A stretch of 64,000 nt of DNA from Carya illinoinensis (taxonomy: Eukaryota > Streptophyta > Magnoliopsida > Fagales > Juglandaceae). Location: assembly GCF_018687715.1 (NCBI RefSeq), contig NC_056752.1, positions 50,996,653 to 51,060,652 on the forward strand, in the 5' to 3' direction. Of this stretch, positions 23,701-36,381 are shown in pieces. Made by a program: the position numbers and the translations under genes. The notes under the pieces were generated by a model that worked only from the letters and a program-made list of their open reading frames with translations, ran no database searches and was not told the DNA's origin. Each line of letters opens with the position of its first letter. Position 1 is the first letter of the stretch.

Positions 23701-24538
23701 TGATCGTGTCTGAAATAAGTTTTTGAAATAAAAAAATGTTTATAACTTATTAAAAAACTAAATCCAAAGAATAAAAAATATATTTCAAAAAGTCCAAGAG
23801 GGGATAGGGTGGCCTCTACTATATATATATATATATAGTCATTTTTATATATTTTTTATATATTTTAATAATATAATTAATTATATAATTTTTTTTAAAT
23901 ATACAATAAATTATCACATTAGTAAAATATATAAAAAAATATATAAAAGTAATTATATATAAATTTTTTATTTAAAATTATTGCTCAATTGTAAAGTTTA
24001 GAATAAGAAAAAAGCAACGCCCAAAATGGACTACAAAATATCTATTGAATATTTAATACTTTTCAATAAATTTATTTACGCAGCCATAAATATTATAGAG
24101 TACTATATATTATATGTCTATCTCTCTTATTCTAAGTATTAAAGTTTGGTCCACATGATCTCTAAGCAACTGATCTTATAACGGAGACAACAAAGTATTA
24201 ACATTACGTCCTGTCCTTCATGTTTAGCCGCGTCACGTTACGGGTTCCAATCATACGTACATATCTGCTGCTCCAAAATGACCGGGCACCGCCTGAAATT
24301 CAATCCTTGGCTTATAGAAACATTAATTAAAGATAGCCCATATTATTAACGTGTCTACGACGTTGAAAGTGTTTTTAGTTGAAAATCTAGCAGCTAGCAA
24401 GTTGTGCAGTGCATTGAGGGCAGATCGATATTATGATCATTTTATCTAAGAGCTAGCATGATTCGCTACAAATATGTACATATGCGACGTCTTGAAGTGT
24501 ACAGAAATCCCTGCTCAAAGTCTCCAATATTCGATGAT
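23701..24538. other. Spacer between ASCC1 and second WD40 gene
   Basis: AT-rich, with (TA)n at about 23819-23838 and an AT-rich palindromic stretch (23830-23980) where TATATATTTTTTATATATTT on one side mirrors TATATAAAAAAATATATAAA on the other; possibly a MITE remnant. No gene seen. Confidence 0.5.
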
Positions 24539-27500
24539 CTACAGCTCAAAATACTCGCTCACACTTCGTGCAGGAGACTGGCTGCTTGATTTGATCATGC
24601 TCTTGCATGTCACATGCCACACCTTTAACACTCCATCAAGACTCCCTGTACAGATTGTGCAGCCATCCTCAGTACTCTGATCATCGCCCAAAGCCCCAGA
24701 AAACGCAGTGATAGACCTAATAGGCCCCCTGTGTCCCACCAACACTGCTACACATGTGTGCTGGCCGCCATCTTGTTCTCTAATCCAAACCCTACATGTT
24801 GAGTCTGCCGAGCCACTCACGACATAACTAGCCACACTGGCTAGGCACATGACTGCATGGGTGTGACCCTGGAGTGCGCCACCGTAGTTCAGTTGGCCGG
24901 AGAACCAGCCCATGAGCCAGTAGTTTATGTAACCATCAGTGCACCCACCGTATAAAACTCCACCATCTTGGGTGAGAGCCAGGGATTTTACGGGCGAGCT
25001 CTTGGCTGGGAGAGTCACGGTGAGCGAGTGAGGTTGGTCCCCTCCGCAAAAGTTGCGGCGCCACACTTTGACGGTGGCATCGTCAGCGGCGGTGAACAGA
25101 ACTCCGTCATCAGCAACTACGATGGCATTGATTGGCTCGGGATGGGCTTGAATGGTCTCGATGCATTTGAGGTCAGAGATTCGCCATACTTTCACTGTTT
25201 TATCGAGGGAAGCTGAATACAGGATGTCGTCTGATGCATTGATCGCTAGTGCTGTTATGGGTCCTGTATGCTTCATCTGCTAGAGTGATTGAAAATAAAT
25301 GCATCATAAAATAATTTTCTTCTTGTATGCAGCCAATATTTATATGGTAAACTTCACCTTAGAAAGTGAACAATTAATTAAGATGGATCACCAATATATA
25401 ATATATAACATGTTCATACTTAGCTAGGGAATTTAATTATTTCTTGGTTCAATATCGTACCTAATCAAAGAGTAAAATATTGAAGAATGGGGGCTTCATT
25501 GTTATAAATATGTAAACCAACCTATCACTATTCAGTCCACCAGAAAAATTGTGATATCGATTTAGAAATAACTCATCCACACCTTATTCCTGCAATGCTT
25601 ATTAATTTAGCTGAATGCTCTTGCATGGGAAAATTAATAGTTAGGCAGGTAGCTTCCACTTCCAGCTAGCTAGTTCTGGGCTCGCATGACTCAAAAGCAA
25701 TGTCGGTACGTTGGTCTGTCTTCATTAAAGACTAAAGATTTTTATAGATAATGGAATTTCGTTCCATCCACAATTTCCGCAGCTAAATAAATTCGGAGAA
25801 TCACCAGCATCTCTTGTCTTCTTTATGATGACCAACGCCGACATCATCTGACATCCATATATGGATTAATTGTAAGGTAGTTGGCCGGAGATCATGGTGC
25901 CTGATCTCCGTGACCAAAATTTACAGAAATTTATATATTCCCTAAAAAGTCTAGCTAAAAATACAGACATGCACATGAATTAACTAGATGTTATAATATT
26001 TATAGAATTTATACAACTGAACTAATATTCAATAAATATTAGAGGTTACATCTAACTATCACTTTTAAGACTGAATAAAAATGATAAAGAGAACATTATT
26101 ATTTGCAGTGAGCTGCTACCCACGCAGTGAACACTGGAGGTAAATATAATTAAAGTAATGCTACGTATGATTGTGAAATGTGTAAATATCGCATAATTAT
26201 TTAAAAAAAAAATGAAATCTACAATTAAAAAGTTAATTTTTTTTTATGTAAATCTCGTATTAATTCAATTTTTTTAAAAAAGACTGTGCGACACTTACAT
26301 AATCATAACTATAAATATTATTTCTCATATAATTAAAGTCGTTATAAATCATGGAGGAGACATGCATATTGCGCGCTGAGGTTTCCAAGAAACCGAATTC
26401 GGTATTAATTTATTCTAATTTCCATAGTGAATTTTAGTGAAATCCAATATTATGCGAAAAAGATCTAATATTACCGGTACGTACTCTCATTAAAGTGAAT
26501 TAATATAACTCCTAATAAATAAAACAAAGAATAATACTAATATTTATCTTAAAATTTTTAAATGATATTATATATATATATATGCAGCCGATCGATCCTA
26601 ATAATTGGTCTTATAAATTAGGCGCTACTAGATTTCTCTCCCACTGATCTTCCTCCTATGCATGCGTTGCAATTAGTCGCTATACCACCAAAAGACCAGC
26701 TTGGAGTTCTCAGTTCATCTATAGCACTCATAAGTCATCTCACTAGCTAGCCCCTTCACTAGCATCAAGAGTATAGAATGTTTTTTTACGAAAGAAGAAA
26801 AATGAAAGCTGAACTTTTCAGACAATTATCAATATAAGAGGCACTAAATTTATCGTGATTATTACAAAAAACAGTTGGTTTTTTAGCCAAAAAAATGGAA
26901 ACTTATTAGTAATAAATGTAGGTTAAAGAATACTCACTTCAACTTTGGGACACTCGTTTAACACGATCATGACGAGATAAACAGACAAACAAGGTACACC
27001 GATAAATAAATAGAGCAATAAATGCAAATCAAACCCATTAACCCATACCGTTTTATCTTTGCCGGCAATATAGCTCCGGACATAACTTCCAGTCTTGGGG
27101 ATCGTCGCCAATCGGATGTGCTTCAAGCTCCCATGATCAGATGTTCTGCGCCACACCCGAATCTTGCCGTCACCATAGGCTGCATAGACTCTTTCATTGG
27201 ACACCACCAATGCAACCACCATGCAAGCCTTGGTCTTGAGCTGCCCACACTCGGCGAACTCCGGGAGCCTCCAAATCCTGATGGCGTTGGAATCCGAGCC
27301 TGTGTAGACGAAGCCGTTGGACACGGCAATGGACAGGATCTGGCCGTCCTTTTTGAGGACTGAGGAGACGCACCGGTAGTCAGCAGAGTGGAGGTCGGGG
27401 ATCTTGGTGGGGACGAGGGAGTGAAGAGGAGAGGCAAGCGGTGAAGTGTGCAGGCTTTTGGAAAGAGTGGTTGGGGCGCTCAGGCGAGGTGGACTGTAGG

Positions 27501-27630
27501 GAAAATGGGAAAAGGAGGGTTCTTTGGTGGAAATGCTTCTGGAGAATTTGGTTGGGGTGGATGCAGCTGCTCCTGATCTTATTGTAAAAGACAGGTTGGG
27601 AGGGGAGTTGGGGGACTCTAGTGAGGACAT
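24539..27630 (-). CDS. WD40-repeat protein, JINGUBANG type (two exons)
   Basis: 439 residues from exon 1 (27630-27049, 194 codons) and exon 2 (25276-24539), joined in phase 0 at GATAAAACG|ATGAAGCAT. The 1772-bp intron contains an R2 repeat. A Ser/Pro/Thr-rich N-terminal tail of about 85 residues is followed by seven WD blades (closing Trp at about 120, 160, 225, 266, 314, then CRVW and LKVW). It has the same architecture as the 12.9-kb gene but is clearly diverged and has an intron the other lacks, so this is not a recent tandem duplicate. The ATG at 27630 gives MSSLESPNSPP; a longer overlapping frame on the same strand is a shadow. A family-level scaffold role is all that can be said. Confidence 0.9.
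26155..26330. repeat. R2 MITE-like repeat, copy 1, in WD40 gene intron
   Basis: Imperfect inverted ends: TAATGCTACGTATGATTGTG on the left and CATAATCATAACTATAAATA on the right. The inner part has AAATATCGCATAATTATTT and ATGTAAATCTCGTATTAATT. Related copies: 56870-57035 and a copy split by the copia element at 58.07-62.93 kb. Confidence 0.65.
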
Positions 27631-28180
27631 TTCTCTCTGCTCTCAATGCAAGGAGAGGACTCCTCCAATGTGCATGTGGGTCTAATGCTTTCCTTTCCTT
27701 TCCTTTATTTGTGGGGTAATGGTGCGTATAAATGCATACACCGTCTCTCTCTCTCTCTCTCTCTCTGCGCGATATTGGCGTAATGAAATGAAGTTTGGGC
27801 AGAGGATTCTGTTAATGCAGTAGTACAAGTAGATAGTTGCAGCTATTGTTCTTCAATGTATATGTGGGAAGTAGCGAAGGATCTCTCGTTGCTTAATCGG
27901 GGCTGCCAGTACCCGGGCCTACAGTTTCTAAATTAAATATACATTTTATAATATGTGCATACATTAATCATTGCAGATATAAACACTACTCGGATTCAAC
28001 TCACTGAATTAAAGTATGGTGATAATTTGGGATCCGAAAATTTATTTTTATCATTTCTAATCGATTTTAAAGATTTCTAAGTATAATTTCATGAATATAT
28101 ACTTTTTAAAGAATAATCATATATATAATTGAAGTTTTTTAAGTCATTACAACACAATAAAAACTCATAACACTCTTGAT
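27631..28180. other. Upstream region of second WD40 gene
   Basis: Includes a (TC)n tract at about 27743-27766, roughly 115 nt from the ATG and probably in or near the leader on the gene strand. Nothing else recognised. Confidence 0.5.
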
Positions 28181-28188
28181 AGATATTG

Positions 28189-28792
28189 TAGGAGTGGCAA
28201 TATGTTACACGACCTGTTAACTCAACACGAACACAACACGATAATAACGGATTAGGGTTTAGTCTTAACGGATTTAGGTCAAAATGGATTGACAGGTTAA
28301 GACATAATTGCTAAACGGGTTGATAACGGGTCAACCCGTTATGACACGTTAATAAAATTATAATTATAATTATACCCTTATACCTAAAAATAAAATTATT
28401 AGAATGATTAATTACGCTAAATTTAATCAAGTCAAACGGATTAATTTTAGACTTGTAGTTAGTTTTATAATTTTTATAGATATTGTAATTTTAACATTTA
28501 TATAAAATTCTACTAAATTTAATCATGTCAAACGGATTAATTTTGGACCTATTCAACCAATTTACATAAAGAGTTTGAAACGGATAATATTGTATCGTGT
28601 TAACTTATTTCGTAATATTTACTAATGGGTCAAAATGGATTGACACGACTCGTTATATTAATGGGTCATGTTAGGATTTAAGATTTTGACACGATAAGCT
28701 TAACGAGTCGGATTATGGTTGACTTATATAGTATAATATACATACTTTGACATGACATGAACATGATCCGTTAACACGGTTTGACACCCTTA
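28189..28792. mobile_element. hAT-like MITE, 604 bp
   Basis: Ends are TAGGAGTGGCAA on the left and, reversed, TAAGGGTGTCAAACC on the right. Flanking 8-mers AGATATTG (28181-28188) and AAATATTG (28793-28800) match at 7 of 8 bases, as an aged hAT duplication would. Subterminal regions are rich in ACGGGT/AACCCGTT motifs. The inside has a partial internal duplication (TCAAACGGATTAATTTT at about 28432 and 28528). No reading frame. Confidence 0.75.
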
Positions 28793-28800
28793 AAATATTG

Positions 28801-29730
28801 TTGTATTTTACATAATATATATCTAAAATAACTAATTATTTATTAAAAAATGAGCTCCAATACATTATGTATTTTCTTTTCATTTTTCATTTTGCTACAA
28901 TAAACTCGCTACATTTAGTTGGTATTGTTCATCCATGTAAGCTTTTTTTATTCGTTTCTCTTTCCACTTTGCATGTCTTCCAACACTTGCTAGATGAAAT
29001 TGACTTTAATATTTTGCTAGACGCATAACTAAGAATGAAATGATATGCCATGCATCTAATATTTCTAATTTTTTTCTCATACTATAGTTGCATTTTTTCA
29101 CCTTTTTAAAATTTTTTTTCTTATAATATTTTTATTATTGTATGTATAGGAAAAAAATATATTATATTGCATTTAAGTAGCTATTGCAAATATTAAAAGA
29201 CATTACAAACTCATCGGTAGTTAGAAAGAATATTTGAAATATTTAATAAGATATTTAAAAAATAATATTTGAATGATATAAAGAAAAATAGATAAGTTTA
29301 TATATGGTATATTGTTAAAGTTATTAATTAAAATAGAAAAAATGAATTTTATAATATATTATGAAGAAAATATACACAAAATATTGGGAGTGCTCTTAAA
29401 ACTTAATGCAAAATGAGATGAAAATAAAATTGAAGAATGAGTAGTACTAGATAGATAGATAGAGAATAACTTTGAAAGCTAGAGGCTTGTTGTTATGAAT
29501 GAACGAATCAAATATAAATCACAATTTTATATGTATATAATAATTATATAAATAAAAAATAACGTAAATATCTTCGTTATTGTAAAAATTAAATGTTTAA
29601 ATTAAAGAAATAAATAATTAATAAATGCCAAATATATTTTGAATTCCATTTGTGCCCTCGGTAAAAATAACAGTAGAAGCCCACGACCTCTCGGTTCCAT
29701 TTCCCTCACTTCAGAGTACATACCACGGTC
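28801..29730. other. Upstream region of membrane-protein gene
   Basis: AT-rich spacer; the last 100 bp before 29731 are GC-richer and likely contain the 5' leader. No other gene seen. Confidence 0.5.
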
Positions 29731-32343
29731 ATGCCCAACAACATGCTGGAGCGGGTCCTCTCCCTGCGCCGATCCACACAGCCGCACGGGGACGAAGCCG
29801 CCGGTGAAAACGGCGACGGAGCCGCCGATGAGTCTAAGACCAAGAAGCAGCAACTCCCGCTAACGATGCGGGCCGCTAACTACTTGACCCGGATGGGCCA
29901 CGTCGGACCATGCCTCGCATTCCTCTTCCTCACTTTCATCGCAATCCTCTCCTTGCAACTCTTCCACTCCCGCAGTTTCGTTTGCGTCTCCTCATCCTAC
30001 TACGACCCGGTTTCCCGCTCGGGATTCTACGGGTTCGACGGCCTCGAATCGGACTTCGGATCCCTCGGCGTGCCTTGGTGTAAGCTTTTATTATCACCGG
30101 ATCCGATCCATTAACTTCTTCAATTTTATTCATCACAGCTATTGCACATTTCGTGTCTTTGGTATTGGAATTAGCATCGAATTTCCTAGATTGCTTGTGG
30201 GTAAAGGTATAACTTTGCTAAGTTAAAGGCGATGTCTGCTTGCTATGAAAATAAATAATGGAAACAATGCTGCTAATTTCTAATATCTGTAGGGAGATAA
30301 GTTTTCGCATTTGCGTATTTCAAAGTAAGATAATAATGCTATGTATTGCTTATTAAAATGCTGAATTTCGTTAAAATTGGCTGTCTTTAATGGGATCCAA
30401 ACAAAAGCAAGATAGTGTAGAGTCTGAACTATATGGATACTGGCGTTTTCATGACGGGAAACATGACTGTTGCTAGTGAAATTTGAATAAAATAAAAAAG
30501 TTCCCCTTGATTGAACATGGGGAAGATCTAAATTATTTGTTTCAGCTTGAAATCCTTGATTTGAATTTGAAATCATTAAGTTTCATTGTCAATAATTGCG
30601 CGATTCTTATATTCTCATCCTTGGCAAAAGGCAGATCGAAACATGGAAAAACAGTTGAATGGACGTCTAAGGATTTACTCAAAGGCTTGGAAGAGTTCGT
30701 ACCCATATATGAAACCCGGCCAATTAAAAACAATATGTTTGGAATGGGTTTCGACCACAGCTTTGGGCTATGGTTCATTGCTCAATGGCTGAAGCCAGAT
30801 CTGATGATTGAGAGCGGTGCTTTCAAGGGGCATTCCACTTGGGTTTTGCGGCAAGCAATGCCAGACACACCAATTGTGTCACTTACACCCCGACATCCTG
30901 AGAAGTATCTAAAGAAGGGTCCTGCTTATGTTGATGGAAACTGTACATACTTTGCTGGAAAGGACTTTGTGGATTTTGGAAGTGTTGATTGGGCAAGTGT
31001 GATGAAGAAACATGGGATTAACAATCTCAGTCGTGTTCTTGTTTTTTTCGATGACCATCAAAATGAATTGAAAAGGTAATCACCGCATCTTGATGAAAAT
31101 TCTACCCATTATTTCTTTCCTTACACCAGAATTGAGAATTTCATAATTCATTCTTTTCTTTTCTTTTCTTTTGTATACTTTGATGAGCAGAATAAAGCAG
31201 GCTCTAAAAGTTGGTTTCCAACATCTTGTTTTCGAGGATAACTATGACACTGGAACTGGAGATCATTATTCCTTAAGGCAGATTTGTGATCAATTTTATA
31301 TAAGAGGTATTTGCTCTCCCTTTTACTTCTTTTACGAAGGTCCTTTACACTACATATCCCTTCTGTGCCTTGTTCTTGAATGCATCATTAATGCCTTCTG
31401 TACCTTGTTATGATTGAGGATTTTGTGGCAAACAGTTTTGGGTATGACTTCCTGCCATATTGGTTGAATTGCATCTATCATGCTCACCGCAGACAAACCC
31501 ACAACCTTTAGTAAACAAAGCCTTCTCCTGGCTATTTGTGGTTCTGTAAGTGATAGGGCATCGGTCCTCTTCATGTAGCCTTAATTTACATCCTTTTTGG
31601 TGTCTATGTCTCAGAACTTGATGGTCTAATCTAATGTGGTTTGAGACAGGTGTTTAGAACTCTAAGATCATTGCCCAATATATTGAGCTGAAGTACTAGA
31701 AGTACACATGAAGAAACAAGTTTATATTATCTTCAAATGTAGATGTTTTTATTTTCATGATACTTGCCATGAGATTGTAGCTATAAATGTATGTATTCAC
31801 TCATGTTCGTGTCCCTGTGGAGTTTCTTCGATACGAGTTTTGTTCTCTTGATTATGGACTTATAGTTACTGGCTTCCTGCCGCAAGAAACACTAATATAA
31901 TCGGTTATTTTGTTCATTTAGGAGGTGGCCATAGCTGTTTTAAAGACAGCGATGAAGCTCGGATTAGATCAAAGAGGAAGAAATTTTGGGAGAAAGCGGT
32001 GGACATAGAAGAACTCTGTGGGCCAGGCGAAGCGTGGTGGGGTGTTAGAGGGTACGTGCGGGATAATTTTAACCACAGTAATGAGCCAATCTCCCTTGCA
32101 AGGCACTTTGAGAACAGCCGTTTTCTGGAATCAATTCTTGATGTTTATTGGGAACTCCCTCCAGTGGCTGGACCTTCTCTCACTCATCAATCAAGATATG
32201 ATCCAGCTCGTGCACCCAGTCCTATTGTTGAAGATGGCCGATACCGCTTGTTCCAGCGGCTCGGTCTGACCAGACTAGAGACTTCTGTATTCAATGGGTA
32301 TACTCAGATGGTTTATATACAGATATCCAAACAAGAGATTTAG
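29731..32343 (+). CDS. Single-pass membrane protein with Rossmann-like domain, function unknown
   Basis: 443 residues from four exons: 29731-30079, 30631-31075, 31191-31306, 31922-32343 (1332 nt, frame intact). The N-terminus is charged and disordered, then one hydrophobic segment at about 60-77 (CLAFLFLTFIAILSLQLF) suggests a type II anchor with the rest in the Golgi/ER lumen or outside. The large domain has DLMIESGAFKGHSTWVLRQ, resembling the glycine-rich first strand-loop of CmcI-like or methyltransferase-like Rossmann folds, and VLVFFDDHQNELKR further on. I recognise it as a plant-conserved uncharacterised family but cannot name it. In exon 2 two AGs are 4 nt apart; only the first (30629-30630) keeps the frame. 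Confidence 0.85.
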
Positions 32344-33428
32344 ATCACAGTAGATGAGAATGTACTTTTTTACCTTCCCATAGCCTTTTTATGTTATGCA
32401 CGGATTTTCTCCCCTGTTGCGTTTTCCACCATGTTTTGTATATCAAGTTTAGAAATTTAGAACCACTTTGGGTGGCAACTTTTCTTTTTCGTTCTTTTTC
32501 TCATGCAGTAATTTGATTGCCAGTTTTTTGGGCTACCGTGCAAGTCTATTAGTGCTGATATTTCATGTTTTGAAAAGCCCTCTACCATTTACAGAAGCCT
32601 ACTTGCAGACGGTTTCTTGCCGAAAACTAGGGAACGATCAAGATTGAGATTAGTAAGGACTGTCCAATGTACAGTCACCCGGTACCAATCTGGGAAAAAA
32701 TAATAATGGTAAAGGGAGTTACAAGCTGATAAATAATATATAAGAATTGTATAAGTTTTTTGTAAAATTGTGAGTCCTAGTATATAAAAAAAAAAAAAAA
32801 AAGTTTTTTACAATTTTCTTTTATAGTATGGTTCATTTTTTTATAAAGATTTTAGATGAAATTTGTAAATTTAGGGTTTGTATATATCATTTTAAAAAGA
32901 ATTATATAATTTTATAAGTTATACTTGCCAGTGACATATTTTTAATGTTACATGCAAGCTTGCCTGTTATAAGCTCAAAAACCTTCGCGTTTTTTACACG
33001 CGTTTTGAAGTGGGGTGCCTGCCATTCCGCAGACGATAAGATGGTTCCTGTGGGTCCGTGTAAGAATTCAAACACCCGGAATGATGAAATTTGAAAGAGC
33101 CCGATGCCCACGATAAGTCGTGTCAAGTCTCCCATGATCGAGAGAACTCCAATCAAAGTTTCGCTTTCCCTTATCACCTCAAGCGACGAGTTATATATAA
33201 ACAAAACCTCGTTTAAGCAGTTTTATCACAGAATTTAAGTTCATAAGTCTTCCTTCAATTGTCTCAGGTCCTAATGCAACACATACTTTGTTGAGGTTAG
33301 AGAAGACAAGAAAAATTGTTAAGAAACCTTTAAAGTATAAACAAAAGTGGTGTAGTACACCCCTGAAATGGGTTATTTGCAAGAACCAATGACTGGATGG
33401 CAATTCTGCTACAGGGTCAACCGAGTCA

Positions 33429-33469
<41 letters not shown>

Positions 33470-33730
33470 TTTACAAACATCAAGCAATCCATTTACACAG
33501 CAGTTGGAATTCAAAGATACATAACTAAGACGACAGAAACTGTATATGATAATCTGGATGTCTCCAGTTAAAATCTTCTACCTTGCAGGAAAATTTTCAG
33601 AGCTACACAAAAACTAAAACATTTCAAATACATATATATGATTTTAAACAGAATACTAAACTCAAAATTCTTTCAGAGCTTTCATTGCCTCAGGTACCCT
33701 CTCCCTTCTGCTCTGGCTGATACTTCCACA
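32344..33730. other. Convergent spacer with IAA gene 3' UTR
   Basis: The two genes converge here. 33.4-33.73 kb is probably the 3' UTR of the Aux/IAA gene. It contains a compound (TA)n(GA)n tract at about 33429-33469 and an A-tract at about 32788-32803. A fold-back AT-rich stretch at 32725-32925 (TATAAGAATTGTATAAGTTT and, opposite, AAAGAATTATATAATTTTAT) may be a further MITE. Confidence 0.5.
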
Positions 33731-34896
33731 TCAGTCACGACTCTTGCACTTCTCCATGGCCCTTGGCGCTGCATTCAAGCATACTTGTTTATTCATTTTC
33801 AGCAGATTCACAATTTGTATAACAAAGAAAGAGCAAAATAAAATTCCACGGATCAAGGCTGATATTGGAGTATTGACGACCCCATGCTTAAAGAAAAAGT
33901 CTGCTGGAGAATACTATATACATCTAACTGACATTATAACATGCTGAATATATTAATTATAGTAGAACATACCTAAACCAATTGCATCTGAACCTTTCAT
34001 GATCCTTAGCCTCTTGCAGGAGTCGGTGAACATTCTGTGACAACACACAGCATAACGATAAGAACGGATTATAGACTTAAAGTCATGACTAAAAATGATA
34101 AACACTAATAACCATGGTAAGAATTTTATTTAATTTTTATTTTATTAGCACCGAGTGTCCGAGACAAAGTCCTAACTTACCCCAGACCCATAGTAAGAAA
34201 TTGGATCAGAACATTCAGCAAACTGACTATATTTAAAGAAAAGAGCAGAGTACAGAGCCAAGTTTCATATCATATAATTCCAAGAAATTAATTCTCACAA
34301 TGTGATGGATATTCAGATTATAAGCCACCCATATTTCACTATTATGTATACCCCACCATGGTAACAGAATTTTAATAGCAGATTTAGGCCAACTAGTCGA
34401 TCACCTGGACTCAATCTTGTAACGGAAAACCATGCACTTTGATATAACAAGCCACATCAAATTAAGAAATCATGAAAGATTTTGAATTGAACATTTGAAA
34501 TACATGCATATTTAAAACACGCGTGAGGATAGCACTTACTCCCAAGGGACATCACCAACGAGCATCCAATCACCATCCTTGTCTTCATATGTCAGCACGT
34601 ACTCAGAGCCATGGAGCAGATCCCTCAAACAACTCTCATTCAGGCCATCTCGCCCTCGAAGTCCATGAGAACCGCACTGCCCTGGATCAGTCATTCACTA
34701 TGGATAAATACCCTTCTGATATACCATGCAAACTTTAATATAGTTTCGAAAGCAACTGATGCATCAATATGTTCTCATGCAAACTCGAATTAACGCTATT
34801 CTGATATATCTTAGATGTACCACACACACACGCTCAGAGATAATAAGCACTATTTCCTTTACAGACCAAGAGGCTCATTAACTTTGTGCTTTTAAG

Positions 34897-34931
<35 letters not shown>

Positions 34932-34932
34932 T

Positions 34933-34965
<33 letters not shown>

Positions 34966-36381
34966 GGGGGGGGGGGTGGTGGAGGAAGAAGAGTACCAAT
35001 TGTAAAGCAGCTGAACATCTTCTCGAGAGCTGCTGAGAGTTCCATATAATTTTTGTAGGTTTTAAGGTCGACCTTCCTTAGGTACGGAGCACCGTCCATG
35101 CTAACTTTTATATAAAGGCATCCAGATCCAGTTTTGCCTTCACCCTCATCGTTATTTTTTGCCAAATTGGAGGCCATGGTGTTTTTTCTGAATGATCGAA
35201 TTGGTGGCCATCCCACAACCTGTGCCCTGTTGCAACAATTTTATACTTATTAGTGCTTCACGCTCAAGAAGTAACACCCATTTAAGAATCCACCATATAG
35301 ATTAAAACTCAGAACGATAAAGGAACCTAAAAGTGAAAACCCGTCCAGTCCCCTGAAGAAAACATATAATTGGAGGAGCAGATACTAATAGCCCACAATA
35401 ACTCGGTCATTCTGACAAAACTCTCAATATTTGCTTTGAGAGATGATATAGCGGAGCACGGATTTCCATACAAATCACCCATGCTGGCAAATTGCTGGAG
35501 GGTAAATTTGTGAAATCGTACGAGGGGACGGTAAAAGCCACAAATTCGTAGTATGGGTAGGAAGAATACCGGAATCTACAGAGTGAATTCCACAACAGCT
35601 AATATTTATCCTATATTTGTAGCCTGAAATTAAAACCTAGTAAAACAATTTAGAATTTGGTTGAGGTGAGGTTTTCACGTTCTTTTGGGAAAACCAGTAC
35701 ATGATAAAAGCAAAATCCATAACTTTTTTGTCAAATTTACGGCAACCAATTTCGGAACCCAACAAAGAGAAACACGATCAACAAATGCGAAGAATGGGAA
35801 ACTTACTTTGCAGCAGGAGCATTGCCATGTTCATTACCAGCAGGAACCTGAGGCTTCTTCTCCTGAACAGGCTTTGAAGATTGAGGAACAGAACTAGTCT
35901 CTTTCATGGTTGGCTTTGCGGACAGACATGACTGCTGGTTATTTTTCTTACCCTCCAAACCAACAAGAGGCTTCCCACCATTTCCACTTCTAGTAGAGAA
36001 CAAGACAGCTCCTTTACCCAAATCAACCTCAGATCCATTACTCATAGATAAAACCCATTTCCCAGAAGACCCATCAATGGCATCAGAGAAACCCCTCTTA
36101 GACCCAGACACGAGATTCTTTAGAGGACTCGGAGAATACCCATTATTTTTATCCTCCAAATCCTTGCCAAAAAGAGAGACCCCCAGTCCTGGTTTTCTCT
36201 CTGGGGAATCAGACCCAGGCAAGCCAAGCCTGAGCTCCGTCTCCTTGAGGTTGAGAGTAGAGCTCTTCTCATCCTCAGTGGAGATAGTGGAAGAAGAGGA
36301 AGATGAAAGCTTGTCAGAGCCTCTTTCCATTGAAGAAGTGTCTGTTAAGCCTATGTAATTATGTTCCAGAGGTATAGACAT
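33731..36381 (-). CDS. IAA27: Aux/IAA transcriptional repressor, IAA27-like
   Basis: Nuclear repressor of auxin response factors, degraded through TIR1/AFB in auxin. Five exons: 36381-35807, 35226-34997, 34681-34540, 34034-33973, 33768-33731; 1047 nt, 348 residues. All four domains are intact: domain I repression motif (TELRLGLPG), domain II degron ([14 protein letters not shown]), and the PB1 domain III/IV (YLRKVDL with the basic Lys; [12 protein letters not shown] acidic face; nuclear-signal-like KRLRIMK). The N-terminus [12 protein letters not shown] and C-terminus [14 protein letters not shown] place it in the IAA8/IAA9/IAA27 clade, nearest IAA27. The open frame continues upstream to 36633, but that part has no family similarity and I treat it as 5' leader. 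It includes a (CT)n tract. Confidence 0.95.
34899..34976. repeat. Compound (GT)n(GA)n(G)22 microsatellite in IAA27 intron 2
   Basis: About 15 GT units, a short GTGA bridge, about 12 GA units, then 22 consecutive G's ending 20 nt from the exon 2 splice donor (34997/34996). On the gene strand it reads C22-(TC)n-(AC)n, just inside the intron. Confidence 0.95.

Noticed and set aside
30586..30792. 68-residue frame overlapping exon 2 of the membrane-protein gene
   Set aside because: Comes from using the second AG acceptor four bases later; it breaks the frame.
35906..36358. 150-residue + strand frame
   Set aside because: Antisense shadow of the IAA27 first exon.
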